Source: Lumnitzera littorea (Eukaryota; Streptophyta; Magnoliopsida; Myrtales; Combretaceae). Taken from it: a stretch of DNA of 64,000 nt. The notes beneath the pieces are model-generated. The model searched no databases, was not told the origin of the DNA, and worked only from the letters and a program-made list of their open reading frames with translations. The translations under genes and the position numbers were made by a program. Position 1 is the first letter of the stretch; the number at the start of each line of letters is the position of its first letter. The stretch spans positions 42,839,769 through 42,903,768 of the forward strand of contig JAMXBB010000009.1 in the NCBI GenBank assembly GCA_024138015.1, in the 5' to 3' direction. This document shows positions 32,271-45,540 of this stretch, in pieces.

Positions 32271-33810
32271 CAATTCTTGGGTTATTTCCTCTACATCGCT
32301 TCTTTTAGCCTTGGTTTCTCTATTGTGTCGACCTCCATTCATAATTCCTAGATCTCCTAAAATATTGATATGTTCCAGTTGAACCACAGGCTACATCATG
32401 ACCATGACGGTAGTAAAGATTTGCCCTCAAATCTTGCTTTTGGCTATTCTTCACACCTCCATTGAATTTCTTCCTATTACCTACAAAAGAATTATTGTAA
32501 GTTCTATTCTCATTTTGCTTCATATACAAGTTCAACTTCTTCTTTGGCCCAATAGCACTTGCATTATCATTTTTGTTCTAAGAGTAACATGCAAACAAAT
32601 TAAGCTTATGTTTCTCATCCTACACCATCACTTTCTACCTCTTCTAAATGTCTTCCTTTATCATGGAAATAAAGTTATCAATTTGTCCTCTTTAATAAAG
32701 GTGTAAGAATTGGCTCTCCCATTGAATGTAATATTCCTATTATATAGCCAAGGCCTACCAATAGACTATGAGTTGCTTCCATAGGCATAATACCACAAGT
32801 CACCCCATCTACATATTTATTAATAGCAAAGGATATATTGGTCTATCTAGTAACATGAAGAACACTTGCCCACCAAACCAATGTTGATCATAAGGTTTAT
32901 GATGAGCTACAGACTTCAATCCTTGCTTATGAACAAAGGTATTAGACACTGGATTAACATTTGTAACCACCATAAGTTGCTAAGGAACAAATCCTTCCAT
33001 TAGACAAGCACCAAGTACGAAATAGGTTCTCTCTCTCACTCCAAAATCCACCTGACACACAATCTATGCAATTAGTGAATGTACCTCATATAAGACATCA
33101 CTCTATACTTCATTCTTCTCAACAGCACTTTTGCAGCTGCATTCAATTCTTACATCTTTACATCTTTAATGTCTTTTCTCTTATTCTTATCCTTTGGTGC
33201 TATGTTCTCAATAACATTTTCTTTCACATTAGCTTTTAGCTTCTCAATATCAACATATGGAGTTTTATTTGCAACAACACTTAACTTTTGCTCACTCCTT
33301 TCCACCCCTTAGTCATCACTCTTCACAATGGGATCAATAGGGGCTTCAACTAATTCCTCTTTATCTCTTTTAACCTCATTATAGCAACCCTCTTAATCTT
33401 CTTTCCATATTCATGTTGTAACTTGGCTGGAGTCTTATAATCTATTTGTCTTGATTTCGTCTCTATATCCTCCTATAGTGCCCTAAACTTAGGATGCAAT
33501 AGACCGCCATATGTCTCCAGTCCTTTATTAATATGCTAGGCTATAATTTTAAGACTAAAATCTCCAATTCACAAATAAGTAACATCTACTAACATCATTA
33601 AATGATGAACTCCAATGACAACTAATCATATGTCTCCATAAAGGTATCTCATAAAAAGTAAAAAGCAAACTCAACAACATTTGAGGATCTCCCCATTGTA
33701 GCATGAAAGTAAATAATACTTTGTCCCAAAAACAATTATTCAAATGAAATCAAGTCTCTACTCCTAATATTGATAAGGATCATTATAACAATGATTCTCA
33801 ACATATGGGT
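32271..33810 (-). pseudogene. Gypsy gag/protease remains, minus strand
   Basis: On the minus strand about 33000-32700 reads VVTNVNPVSNTFVHKQGLK, KPYDQHWFG, then GVTCGIMPMEATHSLLVGLG and LHSMGEPILT. This follows the layout of a Ty3/gypsy (chromovirus-like) aspartic protease C-terminal half, where the family ends C.IVPM.A.HLLLGRPW. Many stops, and the D-[ST]-G site itself was not found. The part 33800-33060 has charged, gag-like composition but no firm motif. 32535-32320 could be a zinc-knuckle region but its Cys are lost. The LTR-like part upstream is 33812-34840. Confidence 0.55.
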
Positions 33811-33811
33811 C

Positions 33812-34840
33812 CTCCAAATGATAGCTCTCTCCCTAATCCTCATAACCAAAATAACCTTCATAATCAGTTTGATAAATATAATTGGTAGTGTCTCTGAAAC
33901 TATCATTTTATCCTACTACTATAAGGAAAAAGAAGGGTGAGCTGAAGCTTAGTATGTAATACATATACACATGTACGTAAAAAATTGTACGTAATCACAT
34001 GCATTAAATACAAGCAAGTAAATCAAACACAATAGTTTATTTATCTTTATATTAACCAATTACACATAATACAATGAAGGTTTTCATAACCTCCATCACA
34101 ATACAGTTTGACTATCATCCTAGCAGTTGAGTATGCCTCTTCAGGAACCTCTACAACCTATGGTTGGGCATGCTAGTTCATGCTCCTTTATAATCCTATG
34201 TTTGGACATGCCACATTGAGCCCCATCTACTTTTACCTAGATCTACCCCAAATCATTTCCATTAGAAACTCCACTAAGGACAATGCATCATAAGGATCAT
34301 TAGGGTTGCCTCCTAAGAATTTGTCACTCTAAACCCCCTTGTTGAGCCAAACACAAGCAACAAGCAATAATAATTTAGGCTAAATATTTAATTAGTCAAT
34401 TTGAGTACATTTATAAGTATAAAGTCTAGCCTAGCAATCATAAGGAATAAAAAAATATAAATTGTAGTCTTTTGTCTTTCTAATCTAAGTTTAGTTGTAT
34501 TTGGTTAAGGATTCTCATCTAGAACCCTTAAAAAGTCTATAGGAAGTTGTAGAGTGTTACTAAAGTGATTTTTATTTATCATTTCTTTTACAGGTTTATC
34601 TTTCTAAGATAGAGTAGATCAAGTTCTCTTAATGAAATCTAGGTATGTCACACTTGTATATTGCTTATAATTCCTAGGTTAGATTTTATATTTATATATA
34701 TACTCAAAATGACTAATTGAATATACAGCTTAAGTTACATTGCTTATGACACGTATGTAGATTGGCTTAAGGGCTTAGAGTGATAGATCCCTAAGCGGCA
34801 ACTTGGATGATTCATACAACGTGTTGTCTCTATTAGAGCT
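33812..34840 (-). repeat. Truncated gypsy LTR (family C), minus strand
   Basis: On the minus strand this block carries the AGCTCACCCTTCTTTTTCCT lead and the downstream sequence expected near an LTR 3' end. Its 33820-34260 part is repeated inverted at 51978-52346, on the far side of the Athila element. The end at 34840 is where the Athila LTR begins. Confidence 0.6.
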
Positions 34841-36237
34841 TGATAAAGGTATATTTTCCATGTTTTAAAGTGCAAATTAAGCTAGAATTATTATTGATAT
34901 TATAGAAATAATTAAGACATGGTACTTAATTATTTTCATTTGGACATTTCAGGAATTAAAGTATTCAAAAGTGGAATTATGGATGATTTAGAAGAGTTTT
35001 ATGTAAAGGAATGAAGTCCAAATCAACACACGCAAGTTGGAATTGAAGGCAACTAGCCTAAAAGCTAGCCTATAATGTACACCACTGGGCTAACAGTCGG
35101 CCTTACACTGACACCGCCGGCTTTCATGAAAAAGAAGCTTCACGCGAGTTAACCCTAATTTTTTTTATAAATAGCTTATGTTTTATCGTTTGAAGGACTT
35201 TTAAAACACACTTTCCTTAGACTTAGAGAGTTGTATAATAGTCTTTAGATAGTTCTTGAAGAATTCTTCAGGAGAATCGTTTAGATCATTGAGAAGAGTT
35301 TGCTTTTGCTATAGAGACCATGTTGAAGTTGCAATTAGAGATTATCTTTTCCAATACAGAATTGGTGATATCTATTTCAATTATTTTCATGCAATTCTAT
35401 GAATTACTTATGCTTTCAATTATGAATTTCCTTGCAATTTCAATTAGTATTTGTATTTTTGTTTCCAAATCTATGGCTAGCTAAATTTATTTGTGAGAAT
35501 TGATGAAACCCTAGATAGCTAAGATGATAATTGTGTTCATGTTATAGGATTAAAAGATATATGGATGATTCATGATTGCAATTTGTATGATTTCGATTAT
35601 AGTTGTTAGAAACCCTAATGATACGGGAATTGATATAAGGTTTGTTATAAATTCTTAGTTGATTTGATTAATTAATGTAAAAGCAGAGTTAATTGAATTA
35701 ATTAGAAATTATGTAAAAATTAATGTGATGTTCGACAATTGATTATTCACTAGAACATTAGGGATAATTGATTTAGGATATTAGATAATCATAGTATGAA
35801 GAGATATATAATTGTAATTTAGAGTCTACTATTAATTGAAAGATGCAAAAGCTGACTAATTAATTAGACGTTTAAATCCTTAAGTTTTAAGGTATAATAA
35901 TTTTACTTTAATGACCATATGGTTATTAATCTATATAACATGACAACAATTTGATTAGCATAATCTAAGATGGATTCTGTTTTCCCACAATTCTCAATTG
36001 ATTACTTAATTTTAGATTTTTCATAGTTATTTATTTTTCAATAGTTTTAGAGTAATTATTAGATTAATTAATTTAATTTTAATTGCTTGAATATTGATAA
36101 GAACTAGCATAGGATTAGTAATTTCTTAATCCTCAAGGGATTGATAACCTTATTTTCTCTATATTACTTGATTCGGACCTAGTATACTTACTGGATTGTT
36201 CGCGATTTATTTTTGTATATATTATTTAAGCGAATCA
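34841..36237 (+). repeat. Athila 5' LTR
   Basis: 1397 bp, TGATAAAG...GCGAATCA. It aligns with 50558-51970 throughout, with frequent substitutions and a few small indels, implying an old insertion. TATAAATAGC at 35167-35176 is a good TATA box for element transcription. Confidence 0.92.
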
Positions 36238-36262
36238 AGTTTTTTGTACTATTGCTGGGGAC
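36238..36262 (+). other. Athila primer-binding site (tRNA-Asp type)
   Basis: AGTTTTTTGTACTATTGCTG then GGGAC follows the LTR. Intact Athila relatives carry TGGCGCCGTTGCCGGGGA, complementary to the tRNA-Asp 3' end. Here several C/G positions have become T/A. Confidence 0.75.
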
Positions 36263-36446
36263 TAGAAATATTAAACCTTTTAGTTCTGTTGGTAATTTAG
36301 GTACACTTGACAACGTGTGTTATTTTTGCTCTTTTTGCAAGTATTTTATACGAAGGAGTAGAAGTACTGAAATTCTACCACTAGATTCAGAAATAGAGTG
36401 CACTTTACATCAGTTGAAGTGAGAGAATAAAAGAAGGATAGAAGAG

Positions 36447-37275
36447 ATGACAGGTAACGAAGGTAATAATCAGATACAAGGAGTTTCGTGAGTACTACAA
36501 GATTATATAGTACCTATGGTGATGAGTTCAACTATAAGGAAGCTCACTATTCAAGCTAACAACTTTGAGTTAAAGCCGTCCCTTATTCAGATGATTCAAA
36601 CGAATCAATTTAGAGGATATCCTAATGAATGTTTGGATGAGCATATTATAAGATTCCTTCAATACTGCAATACAATGAAGATGAACAATGTGACAGATGA
36701 GGCCATCAAATTATGACTCTTTCCCTTTTCATTAAGGGATAAAGCTAGAGCTTGGTTTGATTCACTACCACAAGAGTTTATCACCACTTGAGCTAATCTT
36801 TCATCGAAGTTCTTAAGGAGATTTTTTGCACTAGCTAAGATTGCAAAATTAAGGAACAACATCACTAACTTTACCAAGTTTAGTAGTAAGTCACTTTATG
36901 AAGCATAGGAGAGATTCAAGGAGGCAATCAGAAAATGTCCATGTCATGGCTTACCAGATAATCTCCAGATTAAGATCTTTTATCTCAGTCTGGACAAGAC
37001 ATTAAGGTCCTTAGTTGATGCTACAGTTAGAGGTACTCTGATGGGTAAGATATATAATGAAGTAAGTGCACTAATAAAAGAGATGGCCTCCAGTGCACAT
37101 AATTGGTAAAACAAGAGAAGCAAGTTAGGAGTGGCAGTAGCCAATGACAATAGCACTGTATCTCAATTAACGGCTTAGATTGTAGCTCTTACTACTCAAG
37201 TAAGTAAACTTACCTCAACACAGTCTTTTAATGCTAACCCTATTGTTTTTTGTAAGTTTTATTCAGGACCACATT
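36447..37275 (+). pseudogene. Athila gag, 5' part
   Basis: ATG 36447 opens a frame soon cut by TGA. It then reads IQANNFELKPSLIQMIQTNQ, GYPNECLDEHIIRFLQYCN, VTDEAIKL, LFPFSLRDKARAWFDSLPQE and GLPDNLQIKIFYLSLDKTL, the Retrotrans_gag domain of Athila-type elements, which forms the particle shell. The tail reaches the first half of a CCHC zinc knuckle (VFCKFYSGPH, second Cys now Tyr), where the insertion at 37276 interrupts it. At least four stops. Confidence 0.9.
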
Positions 37276-40200
37276 TGTAAGCCTTACTTTTAGTGGGCCT
37301 AAGACTTGATTAAGAGTACTTTTCGAACGTTCCCAAAGATCAACTAAACCAAAAACTTAAGTTTATATTTAGAAACGAATTAAATTTTTCCAATTCAAAA
37401 GCCAATTGTCGATAAAACCCAAGCTTAAAGAACTACAAGCTCTAAAGTCATTTAAAACCCTAAACCTTAAAACAATTAAGGAATTTTAACACTAAGTAAT
37501 TAATCGATAATTTAATTTGAATAATTTTATTCAACTTTAGAAAATTTCACAATTTTATAAAAATCAAATCATAAATTACAAAACAATGCGAGATGAAAAC
37601 CCTAAAACAATTTCCTATAAGGCCATGCCTTTATCTTCATGTATAAGCTTTACACATAAATAAGTAGACCAACCAATCACCTTAGATAACTTATCAATTG
37701 AGAGTTGGAATCATTTATCAATTGATAACTTATCAAAATCTAATGATAAGACAATTTCCTTATCACCCCTTCACTTATACTACATATGGACAATTTTTCA
37801 CAAGATTTCATAAGCTTAACTTTAATAAATGAGACAAGACCACTCCATGGCCCAGAAAGACTTTTAATGGCAGATTTGGACAAGGGAGAAAGGGGGGCCA
37901 TGCTCTTGTCTTTCAACCATCAATCACTTTCTCTTACACGTCACTATTCACTCCTTAATGCTTACATCATCAATAGTTGCAATTGTTGGCTTTTGTGTAA
38001 GCTACAAGATAATTAATTAAAGCTTCTTGCACACACTTCTTTCCTCATTCAAAATTTGCCACTCTCTCCCTCTTTCACTCCCATTTTCACTTCCTTTTCT
38101 CTCACTTTAAACACAAATCAAAAGAAGAAATCAAACTCCACAAATTCCTAACATTGCCGCTACTATTTTTGCTTCCATACTCACGGCAATTTCTCTTCTT
38201 ATTCTTGTGTCATTTTTTTTCACCATCTAAGATCTTTTAGAACCATTAGAACCTTCCATAAACCCCATTCCAAGAGACCAAAAGATTCGGGTTCCAAAAG
38301 GTTGCGAAAGAGAAAGCAAAGTTAAGAGCTTAAGTGGAACCTTTGTGCACAACCACCATATTTTGCTTTAAAGTCAAGTAAGTATTTCTTGTGATATGTG
38401 GATTAGTATTTATGTTAGGAGACTTTGATTTCTTGAAGATATAAGTAAGGTTTAAGTTGTTATAACACCAAAAACCGATTTAAGAAACAAATTTATGAAA
38501 CCCTTACATGAAGTTGAAATATGAGCATGTAAAGTTGGTATTTTGTAAAGAGACTTGTTTAAGACTTTGAATGGAAGATTTTAAGTTGAGAAAGTCTTGA
38601 AAAAAAATCTTGAATGAAGGATGAACATGCTGGATGTGAGGGTTCCATAGTCATTTGGATGTTGAATTTATTTTCATTAAGTTAAACATGCTCAAATCTA
38701 GACTTAAGTTAAGGAAAAATCCATCACATGAAGATTTATGAAGAAACCAACTTTGTATGATATGAGCTATGATATGGAAGTTGTATTAAATGTAAGATCT
38801 TCTATTTCTTTGTGTGGAACATGAGTTAAAGAATCATCTTGTGGAAGAAAAGTTAAGTTAAGATTTGGACATAAGTAGTTAAGTGCATAATCTACCGCCT
38901 AAACTTAAGGAAATGATGAAACAAGTTGAAAAACCAAGTGAAGACCCCTTGGAACCATCATGAACAGATCTGGAACATGGGAAAAAGAAGCTTAAAAATA
39001 TGATAAAAGTGAATGAACAAAGTGAAAAGATTAACCAAAGCAAGTATGGTAAGCATACAAAGCCTAAAACTCTCAAAACAAACCTAGAACTCTAAGTTGG
39101 GCCTTCAATGAAATTCTGACCAGCACCTTAAAGTATCAAGAGAGGTTGTTTTGAAGCCCATAAGAAATCCACCTAAGGCCCCATAAGCCTACCAAAGTCA
39201 CTAACTTTAGTTTGAACCAAAAATAAGCCCATTTGACAACTTAAGCCCACTAAAGGGCGCAAGAAGTTTTTGTTAGCCTTAGGAATATAAATCAAAGTTG
39301 TAAATCTGATCTCAAGGAGTATTTTAAGCTTAGGATAAAATCTTAAGACCAAGCCCAAAGAATTTCTTAAGTTATTAAAAAGCCCATTTACTAAACAAGG
39401 CCCAAAAACACTCCAACACATGAGGAACGCTACTATTCTGACCTATGGACAGAATTGTATACCTCATTTCGAAAATCTAAACTTACCATGATAAATTACA
39501 CTCGAAAACGATGAAGATTGACTATAAGATCATAAAAATCGGATTTAAAACGAGAAAGTTATACGTGATTGAACTTTTAAGTAAAACCAAGAAAAATTAT
39601 AAAACCAAGTCCAAAGTATAACTTAAAAGGTTTTAGCTTAGTTTTCTAGGTTTTATTTCAAATCCTTATAGTATCGTATTTGCGATGTCCAGGGGACCCA
39701 GCTTTGGGGAGACGACCTATCCCGGATCATTTTGATTGATCCGTATGGTTGAGTGAGTAAATTCCCGATGACTCTTTACTTGATTGTGTTTGTAGAATAG
39801 ATGCACCTAAACTTATATATATAAATTTGGATGCTTGTGGGATATGGGAAATGCGTGTGTCTGAATTTGTGGATGAATACGATGAATTGTTAATTATATT
39901 TAATGATGGGAATTGTTTGCATTATATATACATGTGAATTGTATGGAATGAAATTGTCTGATCACCCTGAAAATTGAGTTAATCACTTATACGGTTAAGA
40001 AATCAAAATGAATCATGCATACCCCATATTGCATACGGATAACACCGACTACTGCTTCATACAGAAGATGAGAAGGGACTCACAGAAATACGAGTTTCCT
40101 GCAAGATTGGGCACTAGCTATGTCATCATATATATTGAGTCTCTGTCCTAAGCTGATGGGCTTACTAGGCGTCGGGAGACACCAACCATCGGTGAGGGGC

Positions 40201-41019
40201 CGAGTCTTATGGCTTTTGCTTAGGGTGTGTGTTTGTGGATTACGGAGGCCACCACACCGCTAGACTTGGGATTTTGAAAATATGATTTATTATTCAGTAG
40301 TGAAAGTATATATATGTAGATATATACTTAGTTTTTTTTTTTACTTAAGCACAATAGTGCTAATGAATTAAAACCCAAGGTCTAGAACCCTGATTTTGGT
40401 TTGAGTCGGTTAATTATCTCCAAACCCCGACTATAGGGGGCGTAATTCTGAGTCATATGCAGTTCCTAAGCCACTGCATGCGTTGTTTGGCATACTGATT
40501 GTTTATGCATTCATATGATTGTGCATCTAATAAAATTTTGCCATACGGTATTAATGAGGGTAATTATCTCACTAAGCGTAAGCTTACACCCCAATAGTTC
40601 TTTTCCTTGCAGGTTGATCGATAGTTAGGAATGAGATAGAAATCGAGTGCATAGTGCTACCATTGAATCAGTATGATAAAAAGCTTGTGTAGTTAATTCG
40701 GAATGCTCCAAAAAACGACTAATGTCTCAATTAAGTTTAGTATCTTTAGTAAGTTTAGAATTTTCTAAAATTGTCTATCTTATTTCATTATTTTGATAGA
40801 GGATAGCGATTTTCTGCGGTTCTGAGGAACTGTGGAAAAATGGATATCCATAATTATTTATATTATATAATGAGTCAATGAACTAAAATTGAAGACTCTA
40901 GCAAATAACTATTTAGAGTCTTGCGATCTCTAACTTGCAAGGCGATTTTCTTATCATGGGTGCACATGTGATATGGAAATTTTAGGCAATACTACTAGGC
41001 CCCTCCTAGGGTCACTTCA
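37276..41019 (+). mobile_element. Nested solo LTR A
   Basis: 3744 bp, TGTAAGCC...GTCACTTCA, flanked by perfect ACATT repeats (37271-37275 and 41020-41024). No coding region, and its beginning does not recur inside, so it is LTR only. Typical long-LTR traits: TTCCTTGCAGGT near 40609-40620 and a 3' end (GGAAATTTTAGGCAATAC) shared with the inverted insertion at 41193-44886. It lies in the same direction as Athila and cuts gag inside the zinc knuckle. Confidence 0.88.
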
Positions 41020-41192
41020 ACATTTGACTCTTGAGTGCCTAATTGGGAATCACTCAGCTCTAACCAATGGAGAATAGGTGAATTTTGTTAACAATTTTCA
41101 ACGCGACAATCAAGGACCATATTCGAATACATATAATCTTGGGTAGCATAATCATCCAAATTTTTCATGGAGAAATGAGAACAATGCATTCC
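41020..41192 (+). pseudogene. Athila gag, middle part between two insertions
   Basis: The 168 bp left between two insertions resume gag with the second half of the zinc knuckle (HLTLECLIGNH). They go on to VNFVNNFQRDNQGPYSNTYN and NHPNFSWRNENN, the Asn-rich Athila gag segment. One TAG and one TAG-for-TGG are visible. The block is bounded by TSDs ACATT on the left and ATTCC on the right. Confidence 0.88.
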
Positions 41193-43224
41193 TGTCAGGA
41201 CCCTAAAGGGGGCCTAGTAGGATTACCTAAAATTTCCATAACATGTGTGCATCCATGATATGAAAACCGTCTTACAAGTCAGAGATTGCAAGACCCTAAA
41301 TAATAAATCACTAAGATTAATGATTTTCAAGTAAATAATTTATTATAACATGACATAAGATACAATTATAAATAACTATGAATGTTCGATATCCTACAGT
41401 TCCTCAGAACCGCAGAGAATCGGTATCCCCTACCAAATAATAAGACAGGATTACCAACATTATAAAACTGCAGGTAGAATTAAATTATATTAAATTTTAA
41501 CATGTGAATATTTTCTACAAAGAGTCTTTATGTATTACCTATAAAAATCTCAACTAATCCTAACACTAATGTACATATCTTCATCTCGCACTCAGCACTC
41601 GAGTCATATCCCAATCCCATCGTATGTAAACCTGCAAAGAAAACTAAGGGGAGATGAGCATAAAACAGCTCAGTGAGTTCATTCTTCACCACTACCGGTC
41701 AAGCAAGTTTTCATACATTATTATTACACATGCAAGCAAGCTATCTACATACATAATGAATGCAAGCGTGATGAATGTAAGCAACACATCTATAGTAGTC
41801 CGGAACTATGGAAGGTGTAGAATTACGTCGTTCACACTTCGATTATCCCTTGTACTTACCCGTACAGGACACCTCAACTTACCCGTAGAGGCTACCTAGG
41901 GGCACCACCCTACTAGGCAAAACTCGACTATTACCCTAGCCGAGAAAAGAATTTCAATCCAAATAGGGGGAGTCCAAATTAGGACTATCCACCCTCCAAG
42001 GCCCCTCGGGCACAAACATGCGAGTCCTCTTGCAATCAAAAATAACCAAGGCCTTTCAAGCACAATAAAGCGAGTCCTCTCGCTATCAATTGGAGAACCC
42101 ATGCTAGCTTTGCCTTAACGTTAAAAATACTATTTATGGCTCCACAAGCCCTTACAGCGATCATGCAAAAATTTGTTTAAGGTTAGAAAAACTTTTGCCA
42201 AAAATACTTTTCTTAAGATTTTTGCAAGGCTAGCACTCTCCATTCATACCTTTATCAAGTCATAGACATGCGACGAGTAGAACCGGTTATTTAGGTCAGA
42301 CATTTATATTTATCAACTCAAAAAGGTGATCACACAGATGATGGCATACAAACAGAACAGTCATTTAAACATACAAGCAATAGCAAACAGCAAAACATCA
42401 TACAAATAACACGCACAAGCAAGTAGCAGGTCATCAAAACTCCCTCACCTAGATTATTGCTCATTCTCCAAGCCTTTAGGGTTTCTAGGACTCGATATCG
42501 AACGCCTAAATCAAAATGGTAAACCTTATAAGTGTTTTGAGAATTTATACTCCTTAGTCAACTAAAAGTCTATTGTCGTTTATCTAGTTTCCTCCAATAT
42601 AACCCAAGTATAGTATGTATAGGGCTACCATGCTCCATGAGATTAATAGTAGCTATTTTCTTATATTAGTAAGGTATGAGGCTTCCTTTATGTATTTTGT
42701 AATTTTTTTTTGTTCTGATTCCGATATTTGTGAACTTATAATGGTTTTTCATCGTTTTCGGACGCACGTTCACACGGTAAGGTCCGTTTTGGATGTTAAG
42801 ACCCGTGTTTTATGATATGGGCTAAATTTATTGACATTTTATCTTATTAAAGTTTAATTACTCTTATTGGCTAGTTTTATGTTCCATTTTAGCAGTTAAT
42901 GATTTAATTAGCCATTTAGTCTTATACTTAGGGGCTTTTACTTTGCTATTATTAATTTATGTACTTAATTAAGTATGACTCAATTTAGAAAGCGTATTAG
43001 GGTTTACTAATTTAGGATCCTAATTATGATACACTCTTCTTCTTTTCTTAGTTTATAATCTATGCTTATGTCATGCTTACATCATCAGTTGCTTATGTCA
43101 TTGTTTATGTCATCTTTTGCTTATGTCATCATGTGCTTACCTCATCACTCACCTCATCATTTAATTACATAAGCATTACCTTATGCTTATGTCATATGTA
43201 CATGTTTTATGTACATTTGTCCTT

Positions 43225-43300
43225 TACTTATACTTATGTACATATGCCTTATACTTATACTTATGTACATATGCCTTATACATACATATACTTATACATC
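43225..43300 (-). repeat. ~27-bp tandem repeat in LTR B
   Basis: Units of CTTATACTTATGTACATATG plus CC repeat two to three times. Just before them, GCTTATGTCATC-like units repeat at 43065-43135. Open frames reported over this area come from the repeats. Confidence 0.7.
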
Positions 43301-44017
43301 TACTTAGGTTTATACCGTATTTATCCATGTATACATACTCATATACCTATACGGTTGGATACGTATTTTTATACTAAAATTCGTATGCCTAAGCTTTTCC
43401 TTAAGAAAAGCTTCCTAATTCCATGCTTTTGTGTTTTTATGTATATATTTAGTGTAGTATAGGTATGTATGGTTAGATATGGTCTTAAGTTAGGTTATGT
43501 ACATGATAATTACTTATGTATAAAAGTTCACATACTTGTATTCCTTTGGTATTTCTTTATGTACACATACCTAAGAGCACATACACATGTATTTCTTCCA
43601 TTTCCTTCATGATTCTTCATTTTCTATACTTAAAGATGGAAACTTTATTTCCTCTTCTTCAAGACATCACTAAACACCTAACTACTTATCTAATCTACCT
43701 AATTAACTAACTAATGAATAATATAAAGCAACATAAAACAACTTAAAGACATACCTTTAATTGTGTTGGAATTAAGAAGGCAAAAAGAAGAGTGATGAGA
43801 GTGAAATGGGAAGAAGAAGCTTACAGCAATGGGGGGTTGTTTTTGTTTTGTTTCTTTTATCTTGTATTAATTATGGAAGAAGACAAATGGTAGGGCCACA
43901 ATGAAGAATAAGTGGACGGCAATTGAGAAGAAAAGGAGAAGGGAAAAAAATCAAAATGAAAGAAAAGAAAAGCCATCATTAAGGAAGAGATATTTTCTTT
44001 ATCTCTTAAGTCTTTTG

Positions 44018-44105
44018 TTGACTTTTCAAAGTGTTGACTTTAGTCAACATGTGTTGACTCAGTCAACATTTTGACCTTGGTCAACATGTGTTGACTCGGT
44101 CAACT
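44018..44105. promoter_or_regulatory. Cluster of nine W-box cores in LTR B
   Basis: TTGAC or its complement occurs nine times in 88 bp, at 44018, 44034, 44043, 44054, 44063, 44071, 44080, 44091 and 44099. Eight of them form four head-to-head pairs, such as GTTGACTTTAGTCAAC and TTGACCTTGGTCAA. W-boxes are bound by WRKY stress and defence factors. The cluster is ~0.8 kb from the LTR's 5' end, in likely U3. Activity is inferred only. Confidence 0.65.
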
Positions 44106-44891
44106 CTCCTTAAGCTTAGGTAATTTTGTGTACATAATGTAGAGATTAAGGGAAATTAAGGGAAAAAATGAAGGAAATGAGAGGAAATGAGGTATTTGAT
44201 TAATTGATTAGTAAACATAATTGATGAGGTCTTACTTTAGGTCTTTATAACTTATATATCTCATTTGATAAACTACTTTGGATAACAAGTGCAAAAAGTA
44301 CTAATTTGGGTATTAAAGTTTACTACATGTAACCTAATCTTCAACTATAATCCTATCTCTAAGTGAGACTATCCTAATCATCTACTTAAGACATAAATGT
44401 AATCTATGATTCATTATCTTAGTTTCTAAGGGATCATTTAAGCATTCTAAATGTTTATGCATGATTGAGGGTTATCTTCAGTCGTTTACCGATGAAATGG
44501 CAAAATATGGAGGATATATTATCATTTAGGGTTTTAGGGTAAATTATGGTGAATTAGTGCTTTTATATCCTTAAAGTTATGGTTTTAAGGTTCTTAATAC
44601 TTTAAGGCACCATCTCTAATGTTTTTACACATTTAAGGTTTCATATATTCTTACGCAATTAAATTTTCAATTGTCATCTTAGGGTTTTGATAAGGTTCGA
44701 GGTTTTAGGGTCTTCGTATGTAGTTAGGGATTCAATTGATGATTTAAGGTTCTTCGTATCCACTTTAGGTTTTGGATTGAGATTTTAATCGGTTTTAAAT
44801 CTTACTAGCTCTTTTGAGTTCAGGAAATTATCTACAGTTTAGACATTTGTTTCTATACTTAGAAAGCTAAATTCGCGGGGTTTACAATTCC

Positions 44892-45540
44892 GACCACTAC
44901 TTAGATTCTAGAAGCAAGGGCATGCTCATAACGCTCCACTTCAGCAAAATCAATCTAGAATAGAAGAGCTTATGTTGAGCTATATGCAAAAGACCGATAC
45001 CATTTTATAGAATCAACAGGCGACCATTCAAAACCTAGAGAATCAAATTAGTCAGATTTCTCAATAGTTGAGTAATAGATCATCAGGTTCTTTACCCAGT
45101 AATATTGAAGAGAATCCTAGAAGTGTCAATGTTATTATGCTAAGGAGAGGAAAAGCATTAGAAACAGTTGACAGATGAGTTGAAGAAAAGGTGGAGATTC
45201 TAAAGGTAGAAAAAGGGAAGGAGGTAGAAGAGGAACCACCATAGAAGTCACTAGAAGTGAAATCATATGTTCCTTTAGTCCCCTTTCTAGGAAGATTGAA
45301 GCAACAACAACTAGACGCTCAATTCGCCAAATTCCTAGATGTCTTCAAGAAACTACAAATCAACATTCCTTTTATACAAGCACTTTAGCAGTTGCCTTCG
45401 TATGCTAAATTCATGAAGGATTTACTCACCAAGAAGAGAAAGATTGATGGGAATGAGCTGGTAATGCTTACAGGGGAGTGCTCCATGATCCTTTAGAAAA
45501 GTTTATTCACCCTACCTTGAAAACAAAGAGATCAGGGGAG
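44892..45540 (+). pseudogene. Athila gag, 3' part
   Basis: Gag resumes after TSD ATTCC: SRIEELMLSYMQKTD, NQQATIQNLENQISQISQ (a coiled-coil-like heptad stretch), SSGSLPSNIEENPRSV, then the acidic linker and YVPLVPFLGRLKQQQLDAQF with INIPFIQAL. This is the C-terminal gag segment before the protease in Athila. Several CAG/CAA to TAG/TAA stops. Confidence 0.88.

Larger units (their letters stand above)
41193..44886 (-). mobile_element. Nested solo LTR B, inverted
   Basis: 3694 bp that on the minus strand starts TGTAAACCCCGCG and ends GGGTCCTGACA, flanked by perfect ATTCC repeats (41188-41192 and 44887-44891). No coding region. Its 3' end matches that of insertion A over about 230 bp in inverted orientation, including TTTCTTTGCAGGT near 41630. 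Related but not identical family, since the starts differ. It contains short repeats of CTTATACTTATGTACATATG type at 43220-43300 and a W-box cluster. Confidence 0.88.

Noticed and set aside
43073..43462. 129-codon Tyr/His/Ile-rich frame
   Set aside because: Arises from short tandem repeats within solo LTR B, in a region without other coding signs.
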